Shown here piece by piece: positions 1 through 5,552 of a stretch of DNA of 5,552 nucleotides (position 1 is the stretch's first letter; each line of letters starts with the position of its first letter). Source of the stretch: JAJYVT01 sp036796435 (GTDB lineage: Bacteria > Actinomycetota > Acidimicrobiia > Acidimicrobiales > RAAP-2); contig DAIRCY010000124.1 of the NCBI GenBank assembly GCA_036796435.1, forward strand, positions 1 to 5,552. Direction: 5' to 3'. The translations under genes and the position numbers were made by a program. The notes beneath the pieces are model-generated. The model saw only the letters and a program-made list of their open reading frames with translations, ran no database searches and had not been told where the DNA came from.

Positions 1-357
1 CCCCCCCCGGCGGCGAAGGCCGAGGGCGCGCACCACCCCGACCAGCAGCACCGGCACGGCGAAGACCTCGACGTAGCGGCCGTAGACGACGTCGTCGATG
101 CGGCTGCCGGTGGCCAGGAAGACCGCCGCCACGACCGCCGCCGCGGCCAGCGACAGCAGGAGGAAGGTCCCCCACCCGCGCTGGGCCCGGTCCTCGGCCG
201 GGCTGGGCGTTCCGTGGGGCCGCGGCTCCCAGGGGACGAGCCACTCCCTGCAGCGCTCGCGCACCTCGTACCAGTCGCCGTAGTCGGCCTCCGTCATGGT
301 GCGCAGCAGCACCCGTCGCCCCGCCAGCTCGAGCGGGGCGGGCGCGGGGCGCGCCAT
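1..357 (-). CDS. GNAT acetyltransferase N-terminus fused in frame to a membrane-protein segment (partial, probable gene remnant or chimera)
   Basis: An open frame starts at ATG 357-355 and runs off the left edge without a stop (119 codons visible). Residues about 10-59 look like the start of a RimJ/RimL-type GNAT N-acetyltransferase: GRRVLLR, then TEADYGDWYEVR, CREWLVPWEPRP and SPAEDRAQ. In that family this strand-helix-helix opening is followed by the acetyl-CoA-binding core (R/Q-x-x-G-x-G/A). Here the core is absent. From residue 60 (about position 180) the sequence becomes hydrophobic: a likely membrane helix (TFLLLSLAAAAVVAAVFLA), a short loop with IDDVVYGRYVEVF, then a second hydrophobic stretch (FAVPVLLVGVV) and a basic end. 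The loop reminds me of actinobacterial polytopic membrane proteins, a weak recollection. As it stands the protein cannot be a working acetyltransferase. It is either a deletion fusion or an assembly join at a contig end. No good ribosome binding site is seen before ATG 357; an in-frame ATG at 297 is less likely because it would remove the first conserved strand. Confidence 0.55.
   Translation of the reverse strand, partial: MARPAPAPLELAGRRVLLRTMTEADYGDWYEVRERCREWLVPWEPRPHGTPSPAEDRAQRGWGTFLLLSLAAAAVVAAVFLATGSRIDDVVYGRYVEVFAVPVLLVGVVRALGLRRRGG
178..183. other. apparent fusion junction between acetyltransferase-like and membrane-protein-like coding sequence
   Basis: On the minus strand the GNAT-like reading ends at the codons for RAQ and the hydrophobic reading begins with RGWG, at about position 180/181. 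The frame is kept across the point. No direct repeat, inverted repeat or transposon end is visible at the join. The position is estimated from where family resemblance changes, so it may be off by several codons. Confidence 0.35.
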
Positions 358-523
358 CACGAGGCGTTGCAGGGACTCGGGCCGCACGCGACGATGCGCG
401 ACGCAGACCGGGGGCTGCACCACGTCGAACCTGTACGGGCCCCCCGGCGCGCCATGGGCACCACCGCATCGTGGCAGGTCCGCGTGCGTGGGCGCCAGCG
501 CAGAGGACGTGCAAGGGTTGGGC
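358..523. other. divergent intergenic stretch between the acetyltransferase-like frame and the GT2 operon
   Basis: About 166 bases separate the minus-strand ATG at 357 from the chosen GTG start at 524. It should hold the promoter of the forward operon, but I see no convincing -35/-10 pair; the stretch is GC-rich with only short AT-containing patches. No tRNA-like fold or riboswitch motif was recognised. Both strands have open frames across it, which is common at this GC content; the translations (rich in R, A, P, G) resemble no family I know. If the left part of the window is chimeric, some of this stretch may not be the native upstream region. Confidence 0.4.
513..517 (+). promoter_or_regulatory. 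likely ribosome binding site AAGGG for the GT2 gene
   Basis: AAGGG lies 6 bases before GTG 524, a normal Shine-Dalgarno distance, and is the main reason for choosing that start. A second purine run, AGAGGA at 502-507, sits 10 bases before the in-frame TTG at 518, so a start two codons earlier is also possible. Confidence 0.4.
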
Positions 524-2317
524 GTGCCACCGGACGAGGGCAGGGTGCTGTTCGCCCCGCAGGCGCCGCGACCCCTGCGACCGGACGCCGCCTCGGATCC
601 CGCCCGCTACCGGCGGTGGGCGGCTGCCCGCGAAGCGTGGCGGCTCACGGCCGAGGCACCACCGGCGCAAGGACCGGAGCTGGCGATCCTCGTCGTCGTC
701 GAACCGACCGGCGACGCCGACGCGGCGCAGGTCGAAAGGACCCTCGCATCGGTCTTCGCGCAGACCACCGAGAACTGGTCGCTCTCGGTCACCGTCGTCG
801 GGACCTCCGATGCCGAGATGGACGCAGTCCTCACCGGCACCCTCCCGGACGCCCCGACCGGCAGGGTGAGGATGCACACGCAGCCCGAGGGGACCGCCCG
901 GGCAGCGGCCTACTCGGCTGCGCTCGAACAGAGCGCGTCGCCCGCGGTCACCTTCCTCGACCCGGGAGACGAGCTCGCGCCCGACGCCGTGGCACGTCTC
1001 AGCGCAGCGCTCGTCGACGCGGACTTGGCCTACGGCGACGAGGACCGGACGGGATCCGACGGCCTCCTGACGACACCGCTCCTCAAGCCCGACTGGTCGC
1101 CCGAGCTGTTCCTCTCCTGGTGCTACACGGGCCGCCCCGTCGCGCTCCGGGTCGCGCCCGTCGTCGCCGCGGGCGGCATCCAGCCGGTGCCCGACGGCGA
1201 CTGGGAGCACGACCTCCTCCTGCGGGTGACCGAGCGCACCGCCCGGGTCGCGCACGTGGCCGACGTCCTGTGTCACCGCCGTCGGGAGGTCCGGCGCGCG
1301 GGGAATGCCGCGGTGTCGGCGGCGCTGGCGAGGCGCGGCGAGCCTGCATCGGTGTCCCCCGGGCCGCTCCCCTCGACCTGGTCCGTCACGCGGCGCCCGC
1401 CCGGCGGCGAGCCTCGTCCGACGGTGAGCGCGCTGGTCCCGTTCAAGGACAGCACGAGGTTGCTGCGGATGTGCGCCGAGTCGTTGTGGGCGGGGGCGCG
1501 CGCCGGTGACGATGCACGGCGGGCGATCGACCTCGAGCTGGTGCTCGTCGACAACGGCTCGACGGAGCCCGAGACGGCCACCCTCGTCGAGATGCTGGCC
1601 GCTCGCGGCGGTGCGGGCGTCGACGTCGTCGTGCGACACGACGACCGGCCCTTCAACTGGGCCGCGCTGAACAACGCAGCGGCGGCGGCAGCGCGCGGGC
1701 AGGTGCTCCTCTTTCTCAACGACGACGTGCAGGGCGGCACGCCCGGCTGGCTGGAGCTCCTCGCCGCCCAGGCGCTGCGGCCGGCGATCGGGGCGGTCGG
1801 CGCCAGGCTGCGGTACCCGGGCGGGAACCTCCAGCATGCAGGCATCGTCCTCGGTCTCGGGGGTGCGACCGGCCACGTGCTCGCGGGGCTGGCACCTGGG
1901 CGCCCGGGCTACCTCGGCATGGGCGTTCTCACCCGCGACGTCTCCGCGGTGACCGGCGCGTGCATGGCGACGAGGCGCGAGGTCTTCGAGCAGCTCGGCG
2001 GGTTCGACGAGCAGCTCGGTCTCGACTTCAACGACGTCGACTATTGCCTGCGCGCGCGCCGACGCGGCCTGCACGTGGTCGTGGAGGGCGGTGTCGAGCT
2101 CGTCCACCACGAGTCCCCGAGCCGCGGCACGTCGGGGAGCGAGGAGACCGCGGCTGCGTTCGTCGAGCGATGGGGCGGCGCCATCGCCGAGGGGGACCCC
2201 TTCTACAACCGGAACCTCTCCCACGTAGACTTCGCGGCCGCCCTCGACGAGCCCGGACCGGTGCTCGCGAGGGCTCTCAGGCTGGCATCTCCAGGAGCGG
2301 TGAGGAGCGTGGACTGA
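524..2317 (+). CDS. two-domain family 2 glycosyltransferase (GT2-GT2)
   Basis: A 597-residue protein with two GT-A-fold GT2 domains in tandem, expected in the cytoplasm or at the inner face of the membrane, transferring sugars from nucleotide-sugar donors to a growing surface glycan. Domain 1 (about 50-250) has the strand ELAILVVV, a DXD-like site DPGDEL (146-151), YGDEDR (170-175), KPDWSPELFLSW (188-199) and an acidic DWEHD (226-230). Domain 2 (about 299-545) is the better match: VDNGSTEPET (from 342), PFNWAALNNAA (from 376), the metal/nucleotide site FLNDDV (N399, D400, D401), YPGGNLQHAG (from 431), VTGACMATRREVF (from 476), DFNDVDYCLRARRRG (from 501) and VHHESPSRG (from 527). No membrane helix is evident. 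This layout is known from O-antigen and rhamnan-type transferases; donor and acceptor cannot be read from sequence. The open frame reaches back to 296, but that extension is low-complexity and lacks domain sequence, so the start is placed at GTG 524. It is the first gene of the operon; its stop overlaps the next start. Confidence 0.9.
   Translation: MPPDEGRVLFAPQAPRPLRPDAASDPARYRRWAAAREAWRLTAEAPPAQGPELAILVVVEPTGDADAAQVERTLASVFAQTTENWSLSVTVVGTSDAEMDAVLTGTLPDAPTGRVRMHTQPEGTARAAAYSAALEQSASPAVTFLDPGDELAPDAVARLSAALVDADLAYGDEDRTGSDGLLTTPLLKPDWSPELFLSWCYTGRPVALRVAPVVAAGGIQPVPDGDWEHDLLLRVTERTARVAHVADVLCHRRREVRRAGNAAVSAALARRGEPASVSPGPLPSTWSVTRRPPGGEPRPTVSALVPFKDSTRLLRMCAESLWAGARAGDDARRAIDLELVLVDNGSTEPETATLVEMLAARGGAGVDVVVRHDDRPFNWAALNNAAAAAARGQVLLFLNDDVQGGTPGWLELLAAQALRPAIGAVGARLRYPGGNLQHAGIVLGLGGATGHVLAGLAPGRPGYLGMGVLTRDVSAVTGACMATRREVFEQLGGFDEQLGLDFNDVDYCLRARRRGLHVVVEGGVELVHHESPSRGTSGSEETAAAFVERWGGAIAEGDPFYNRNLSHVDFAAALDEPGPVLARALRLASPGAVRSVD
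2302..2307 (+). promoter_or_regulatory. strong ribosome binding site GAGGAG for the coiled-coil gene
   Basis: GAGGAG lies inside the last codons of the GT2 gene, 9 bases before ATG 2317. It is the best Shine-Dalgarno match in the operon. It fixes the start of the small gene and shows that this gene can recruit ribosomes itself as well as by coupling from the upstream stop codon. Confidence 0.65.
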
Positions 2318-2760
2318 TGGGAAGCGGGCCGAGTTCGTCCGACGCGCCGCGGCTGCTCTCGCACCGCGCCGACCCCGCGCCGCCCCTGCCGCCCGTGCAG
2401 GAGGCCGACGAGATCGCGTCGCTGCACGTGAAGTTCGCGCGGCTCGTGAGCGGCGCGCAGGGTGAGCAGGCCGACACCTCGGGTGCTGCGGCGGGCGCCC
2501 CCGCTGCTGGCGGCGTCCGCGCGAAGGTCCGGGCGCGCGTCGCCGCGGTCGCCAGGGCCGACGCCGGGGCGGACCGCGAGTTCATGGGCAACCTCGTGCG
2601 CGCCGTCGCGGCCCTCGCCGAGCGCGTCGACAGCCTCTCGGCCCGCCTCGGCGAGCTCGAGCTGCTCGTCCAAGACGTGGTCGACCGGACGAGCGAAGAC
2701 CTCGCCCGCGTGCACCTCGCGCTCGGCGCGACCGGCGACGGCGAAGATGCGGTCACGTGA
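2317..2760 (+). CDS. small coiled-coil protein of unknown function in a glycosyltransferase operon
   Basis: A 147-residue soluble protein that I cannot assign to a named family. Residues 1-30 are proline- and serine-rich and probably disordered. Residues 31-45 (EADEIASLHVKFARL) could form a short helix. A linker rich in alanine and glycine follows (46-66), then a basic alanine-rich helix (67-82). Residues about 86-136 form a strong coiled coil: hydrophobic residues fall at L93, L100, L107, L114, V121 and at V97, V104, L111, V118, exact seven-residue spacing in both core positions. There is no signal peptide, membrane helix or catalytic motif. The ATG overlaps the GT2 stop (TGATG) and its own stop overlaps the next start (GTGA), so it is made together with two glycosyltransferases. 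A scaffold, oligomerisation partner or chain-length-related subunit is a reasonable guess from position and shape only. The strong ribosome site, coupling and clean heptads make it a real gene. Confidence 0.75.
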   Translation: MGSGPSSSDAPRLLSHRADPAPPLPPVQEADEIASLHVKFARLVSGAQGEQADTSGAAAGAPAAGGVRAKVRARVAAVARADAGADREFMGNLVRAVAALAERVDSLSARLGELELLVQDVVDRTSEDLARVHLALGATGDGEDAVT

Positions 2761-3800
2761 GCCGCCAAGGGGTCGCCGTCTTCAGCGCGTCCTGGACGCT
2801 CCGTCCCCACAGCGAGATGGCGGCGGCGGTTAGGAGCATCGCGGGCGCCTTCTCGCGCCTCGGCGCGGTCGACGTCTTCGTGCCCTTCACAGGGCCGCCC
2901 ATCGCTGACGGGGCCTTCGAGCTCACGCCGGTCGGGGGGCGCCCCGGCGGCGGCTGGCCCGAATCAGGGGCGGGGGCGGCGGGCGCGGCGCGGCAACGGT
3001 ACCGGGCCGCGATCGTCGAAGCCGGAGACGGCGCCGCTCGTTGGCTCGCCGCGACCTTCGCGCCGACATCGGTGCTCGCCATCGGGCGCACCCCGGACGA
3101 CGACGGCACCACGCTGCTACGCGTCGACCTCGTGGGCGGCGGCGGCGATGGCGGCGGCGGCGATGGCGAAAGAGCCGGCCGCGTCCGCGCTGAGGCAAAC
3201 CAAACAGGCGCGCCGCCTTCACGGACGCACCCCGTCGGCCTGTACGCGCGCATCGACCCCGCCGCGAGCCGCAGGCGTCACTACGGGCTCCGCTCGGTCC
3301 CCGACTACCTGATCGTCCTCGGCGACCGCGCGGGCACGCCAGCGCCCCCGTGGCCCTCCGCGCGCACCCGGTGGTTGCTCGCGCGCTTCGCGCGCCGCTA
3401 TGTCGTCGTGGTCGAAGGAGGCGTCGCGCGGGCGTGGCGCTCGCGGTCGTGCGTGGCCGAGTTCGAGGTCCATACCCGAATGGACCTGTGGATCTTGATG
3501 GCGCGTGCCACCTGCGTCGTCGATCTCTCGCCGGGGGAGGTGTACGCGCGCGAGTGCGTCGAAGCGCTCCGTTACGGCGTCCCCGTCGCCGTCCCGACGG
3601 GGTCTGCGGCAGACGGGCTCGTCACGCACGGGGGCGGCGTGGGCTTCTCGTCGACGTCGGAGCTCTGCAACTGCGTCGAGACGCTCTGCGATTCCGCCTC
3701 CCGGACCACGTTCGGTGAACGGGGGAGAGCTCTCGCCGACCACTGGTACGGCGATTCCGGCGGGCTGGTGGCACGGCTCTCAGAGGTGCTGGCGCGGTGA
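2757..3800 (+). CDS. putative GT-B-fold (GT4-like) glycosyltransferase
   Basis: A 347-residue protein, best explained as a glycosyltransferase with two Rossmann-like halves. The N-terminal half opens with a beta strand and loop (GVAVFSASWTLRPHSEMAAA), like GT-B proteins that handle the acceptor. The C-terminal half carries the recognisable part: PDYLIVLGDR (about 182-191), YVVVVEGG (about 215-222), VHTRMDLWILMARATCVVDLSPG (about 238-260) and YARECVEALRYGVPVAVP (263-280), where E266 and E269 sit at the usual acidic donor-binding site and the GVPV turn follows. GERGRALADHWYGD near the end matches the closing helix of such enzymes. It is divergent: the textbook EX7E spacing is not clear, so donor and activity are unknown. 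Residues 127-136 are an exact GGGGD-GGGGD duplication in the mid-protein linker. The GTG start overlaps the previous stop and its stop overlaps the phosphatase start. The ribosome site is weak, so expression probably depends on coupling. Confidence 0.7.
   Translation: MSRQGVAVFSASWTLRPHSEMAAAVRSIAGAFSRLGAVDVFVPFTGPPIADGAFELTPVGGRPGGGWPESGAGAAGAARQRYRAAIVEAGDGAARWLAATFAPTSVLAIGRTPDDDGTTLLRVDLVGGGGDGGGGDGERAGRVRAEANQTGAPPSRTHPVGLYARIDPAASRRRHYGLRSVPDYLIVLGDRAGTPAPPWPSARTRWLLARFARRYVVVVEGGVARAWRSRSCVAEFEVHTRMDLWILMARATCVVDLSPGEVYARECVEALRYGVPVAVPTGSAADGLVTHGGGVGFSSTSELCNCVETLCDSASRTTFGERGRALADHWYGDSGGLVARLSEVLAR
3135..3164 (+). repeat. perfect 15-bp tandem duplication encoding GGGGD twice
   Basis: The unit GGCGGCGGCGGCGAT occurs twice back to back in the reading frame of the GT-B-like gene, followed by a further GGC. 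The unit is a multiple of three, so gain or loss of copies changes only the length of a flexible glycine/aspartate linker between the two halves of the enzyme. It is a plausible site of replication slippage. Confidence 0.85.
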
Positions 3801-4792
3801 GCAGTCGACGGAGCGGACGCGTCGTCGGCGCGATCGACTGCGGGACGAACTCGACGCGGCTTTTGATCTCCGACGAGCACGGTTCGCAGCTCGTCCGCGA
3901 GCTGAGGCTCACCCGTCTCGGCGAGGGGGTCGACGCCACCAGTGCGCTCGCCCCTGCGGCGATCGAGCGCACCGTCGCCGTGCTGCAGGCGTACCGGGAG
4001 CAGATGGACGATTTCGACGTCGCCGCCGCCAGGGTCGTCGCCACCTCGGCGGTGCGGAGCGCGGCGAACGGCAGGGAGTTCCTCGACGCCGCCTCCGTCG
4101 CCGTCCGAGGAACGGTCGAGCTCCTCTCGGGCGAAGAAGAAGGACGGCTGGCCTATGCGGGGGCGGTGTCGGAGCTCGACCCGTCCGCCGGGCCCTTCGT
4201 CGTCCTCGACATCGGCGGAGGCTCCACCGAGCTGACGGCGAGCGGGGAGGAGGGGACCGAGCCACAGGTCTTCTCGCTCGACCTCGGCTGCGTCCGGCTG
4301 ACCGAACGCTGCCTGCACCACGACCCGCCGCTCGAACGCGAGCTGGAGGTTGCCTCCGCCCTGATCCGCGAGATGCTCGAACGCCCGGCGGCGGCTCTTC
4401 CGGTCCTCGGCGCGTCGCCCCAGCAGGCGACGCTCGTCGGCCTCGCAGGGACCGTGACGACCCTTTCGATGCTGGCGCACGGATGGACCGAGTACGAGTG
4501 GGGCCGGGTGCACCACTCCGAGCTCGGTCTCGGGACAGTCGAGACGTGGACGTCCCGCCTCGCCGCCGAGACCGTCGCGGCGCGTGCCGCGCGGCCCGGC
4601 ATGGTGGAGGGGCGCGAAGACGTGATCGTCGGCGGTGCGCTGGTCCTTCGGGAGGTGATGCGGCGCTTCGGCTTCGAGCGGTGCCTCGTCTCGGAGTCCG
4701 ACATCCTCGACGGTCTCGTCGCGAGCGTCCTCGAGGCTCTGGCCCAATCGGAGCCCGGCGGCCGAGAGCCGGGCCAGCGCGCCGCTCAGTAG
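3797..4792 (+). CDS. ppx: exopolyphosphatase / guanosine pentaphosphate phosphatase, Ppx/GppA family
   Basis: A 331-residue cytoplasmic enzyme of the ASKHA (actin/Hsp70-like) fold that removes terminal phosphate from polyphosphate and, in some members, from pppGpp. Family motifs appear in order: phosphate-1 loop GAIDCGTNSTRLL (D14, G16, T17, N18, S19); VATSAVRSAANGREF (81-95); the catalytic acidic site SGEEEGRLAYAG (111-122); phosphate-2 loop VLDIGGGSTEL (136-146); SLDLGCVRLTE (150-160); the adenosine-type loop GLAGTVTTLS (215-224); PGMVEGREDVIVGG (257-270) and SESDILDGL (279-287). All key residues look intact. Like the short actinobacterial PPX1/PPX2 proteins of about 320-330 residues, it lacks the C-terminal HD-like domains of the ~510-residue E. 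coli enzyme. Polyphosphatase versus GppA activity cannot be decided here. GTG 3797 overlaps the previous stop (GTGA), with AGAGG 10 bases upstream. The last 12-15 residues are a variable tail overlapping the convergent gene. Confidence 0.93.
   Translation: MSSRRSGRVVGAIDCGTNSTRLLISDEHGSQLVRELRLTRLGEGVDATSALAPAAIERTVAVLQAYREQMDDFDVAAARVVATSAVRSAANGREFLDAASVAVRGTVELLSGEEEGRLAYAGAVSELDPSAGPFVVLDIGGGSTELTASGEEGTEPQVFSLDLGCVRLTERCLHHDPPLERELEVASALIREMLERPAAALPVLGASPQQATLVGLAGTVTTLSMLAHGWTEYEWGRVHHSELGLGTVETWTSRLAAETVAARAARPGMVEGREDVIVGGALVLREVMRRFGFERCLVSESDILDGLVASVLEALAQSEPGGREPGQRAAQ
4786..4792. other. 7-base tail-to-tail overlap of two convergent genes
   Basis: The phosphatase stop TAG is at 4790-4792 and the minus-strand glycosyltransferase stop TGA occupies 4788-4786, so the two coding sequences overlap by 7 bases with no space for a conventional intergenic terminator. 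Transcripts from the two sides must either overlap at their 3' ends or stop inside coding sequence. Confidence 0.85.
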
Positions 4793-5552
4793 CCGCCGGG
4801 CGGTCGGCCGGCGTCCCCCTGGGGCCGGGTCGACCTCGTCGCCTGTCGCAGCCGCCGCCCAGTCGCCTGCCACACCGCCTGCGTGCCGCCTTGGGCGTAC
4901 AGGGCGGCCGCCGTGCGGGTGCGGCGCTTCAGACGGGCCAGCGTGCCGTCGCTGCGGGCGCCGTCGGCGGACCGGCCGACGTTGTCCGCCGCACGTGAAG
5001 GTTCGCGGCAGAAGCGCAGCAGCGGCGCGAGCGCCGTCGGCCACTCGTAGTCGCGACGGATGCGAGCGATGTTCTCGCGGCACGACGCCGACGCCGTGGG
5101 ATCGCTCAGAAGCTCGAAGAGCGCCTCTTCGAGCGCCTCGGCGTCTTCGGGTCCGACGACGCGCCCGAGGCCTTCGCGCCGGATCAGCTCCGCGAACGCG
5201 TCGCCCTCCGTCGCGACGACGGGCAGTCCCGCCCACAGGTAGTCGAGGAGGCGGGTCCGGAAGGCGAACGCCGTCTCCGCGTGCTCGAAGTGCGTGCTCA
5301 CGCCGATGTCCGCATCGAGCAGCCAATTCTGGCGGCTGTCGTACTCCACCCAGCCCTCGTTGAAGAAGACGTGCGTGCCCTCGAGGCCGAGGGACCGCGC
5401 CACGCGGCGCGCCTCCTGGGCCATCGCCATCACGGGGACCTCGGGATTGGGGTGGCGCATCCCCATGAAGAAGAGCCGAACGGACGGCCGGCGCTTTGCC
5501 AGCTTCGCCACCGCCTTAATGACCGTGAGGGGGTCGAACCAGTCGTAAACCC
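4786..5552 (-). CDS. family 4 glycosyltransferase, C-terminal part (5' end outside the window)
   Basis: The frame is open from the right edge to a TGA at 4788-4786, giving 254 complete codons of the C-terminal domain. The GTG at 5511 is an internal valine, not a start: the upstream in-frame residues VYDWFDPLTVIKA are typical GT4 sequence that leads into the second Rossmann domain. Motifs in order: VRLFFMGMRHPNPEVP (donor-domain strand), THVFFNEGWVEYDSRQNWLLDADIGVS, then HAETAFAFRTRLLDYLWAGLPVVATEGD (about 5285-5205), which holds the acidic donor-binding site and the conserved G-L-P turn, and DAFAELIRREGLG. This is a GT-B enzyme that uses a nucleotide sugar, most likely for lipopolysaccharide-like, capsule or cell-wall glycan. 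The catalytic domain ends near LLRFCREP; about 70 more residues form a basic, low-complexity tail with a possible amphipathic helix (LARLKRRTRTAAALYAQ). It converges on the phosphatase gene with overlapping ends. Confidence 0.88.
   Translation of the reverse strand, partial: VYDWFDPLTVIKAVAKLAKRRPSVRLFFMGMRHPNPEVPVMAMAQEARRVARSLGLEGTHVFFNEGWVEYDSRQNWLLDADIGVSTHFEHAETAFAFRTRLLDYLWAGLPVVATEGDAFAELIRREGLGRVVGPEDAEALEEALFELLSDPTASASCRENIARIRRDYEWPTALAPLLRFCREPSRAADNVGRSADGARSDGTLARLKRRTRTAAALYAQGGTQAVWQATGRRLRQATRSTRPQGDAGRPPGGY

Noticed and set aside
1..10. Run of eight C at the left edge as a functional element
   Set aside because: It is more likely the end of a contig or part of a proline/glycine-rich coding stretch. 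Nothing nearby supports a regulatory role.
214..1509. A 431-codon plus-strand frame overlapping the GT2 gene
   Set aside because: The translation is dominated by R, G, A and P with no recognisable motif, while the other frame carries full GT2 signatures.
2203..2810. Minus-strand open frames opposite the coiled-coil gene
   Set aside because: They have no ribosome site or motif, and the plus-strand frame has a strong ribosome site, coupling at both ends and regular heptads.
4753..4774. Inverted repeat GCCCGGC / GCCGGGC with an 8-base loop as a terminator
   Set aside because: The 7-bp stem is perfect, but it lies inside the phosphatase coding sequence and has no T-run on either side. Such repeats are frequent by chance at this GC content.
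3505..4998. A 497-codon plus-strand frame overlapping the phosphatase
   Set aside because: It is arginine-rich without any domain motif and overlaps the well-supported phosphatase in another frame.
3572..5326. A 584-codon open frame on the minus strand across the phosphatase gene and beyond
   Set aside because: It is antisense to the clearly motif-bearing phosphatase and out of frame with the GT4 gene. Its translation is arginine- and glycine-rich low-complexity sequence, typical of shadow frames at high GC.
5294..5548. Plus-strand open frame at the right end
   Set aside because: It is antisense to the GT4 gene, which has clear family motifs, and shows no motif itself.

Overview
This 5.55 kb window is very GC-rich, uses GTG starts, and packs its genes with 4-base overlaps. 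This fits a high-GC actinobacterium; the protein style suggests something near the Acidimicrobiia, but that is an inference from remembered family resemblance and was not tested by any search. The main theme is surface glycan or glycoconjugate synthesis: a two-domain GT2 glycosyltransferase, a coiled-coil protein, a GT-B-like glycosyltransferase and, on the other strand, the C-terminal half of a GT4 glycosyltransferase. An exopolyphosphatase (Ppx/GppA family) closes the forward operon.

Layout. Positions 1-357 (minus strand) hold one open frame that runs off the left edge. It starts like a RimJ/RimL-type GNAT acetyltransferase, but after about 59 residues it changes abruptly into membrane-protein-like sequence, so it looks like an in-frame fusion of two gene pieces or an assembly chimera. 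Positions 358-523 are a short divergent intergenic stretch with no clear promoter. Positions 524-4792 (plus strand) are a four-gene operon: GT2-GT2 transferase (524-2317), 147-residue coiled-coil protein (2317-2760), GT-B-like transferase (2757-3800), Ppx/GppA phosphatase (3797-4792). Every junction is an overlapping stop/start (TGATG, GTGA, GTGA), so translation is probably coupled. Positions 4786-5552 (minus strand) are a GT4 transferase cut by the right edge, converging on the phosphatase gene with a 7-base overlap of coding sequence.

How the genes may work together (inference): the GT2 and GT-B proteins would add sugars to a cell-surface polymer, the coiled-coil protein could hold or organise the enzymes, and the convergent GT4 belongs to the same glycan locus. 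The phosphatase would hydrolyse polyphosphate or (p)ppGpp; its coupling to the glycosyltransferases may be only a conserved neighbourhood. I see no RNA genes, CRISPR array, insertion sequence or phage genes. The most unusual points are the fused frame at the left edge, the coupling of Ppx/GppA to glycosyltransferases, and the small heptad-repeat protein between the two transferases.
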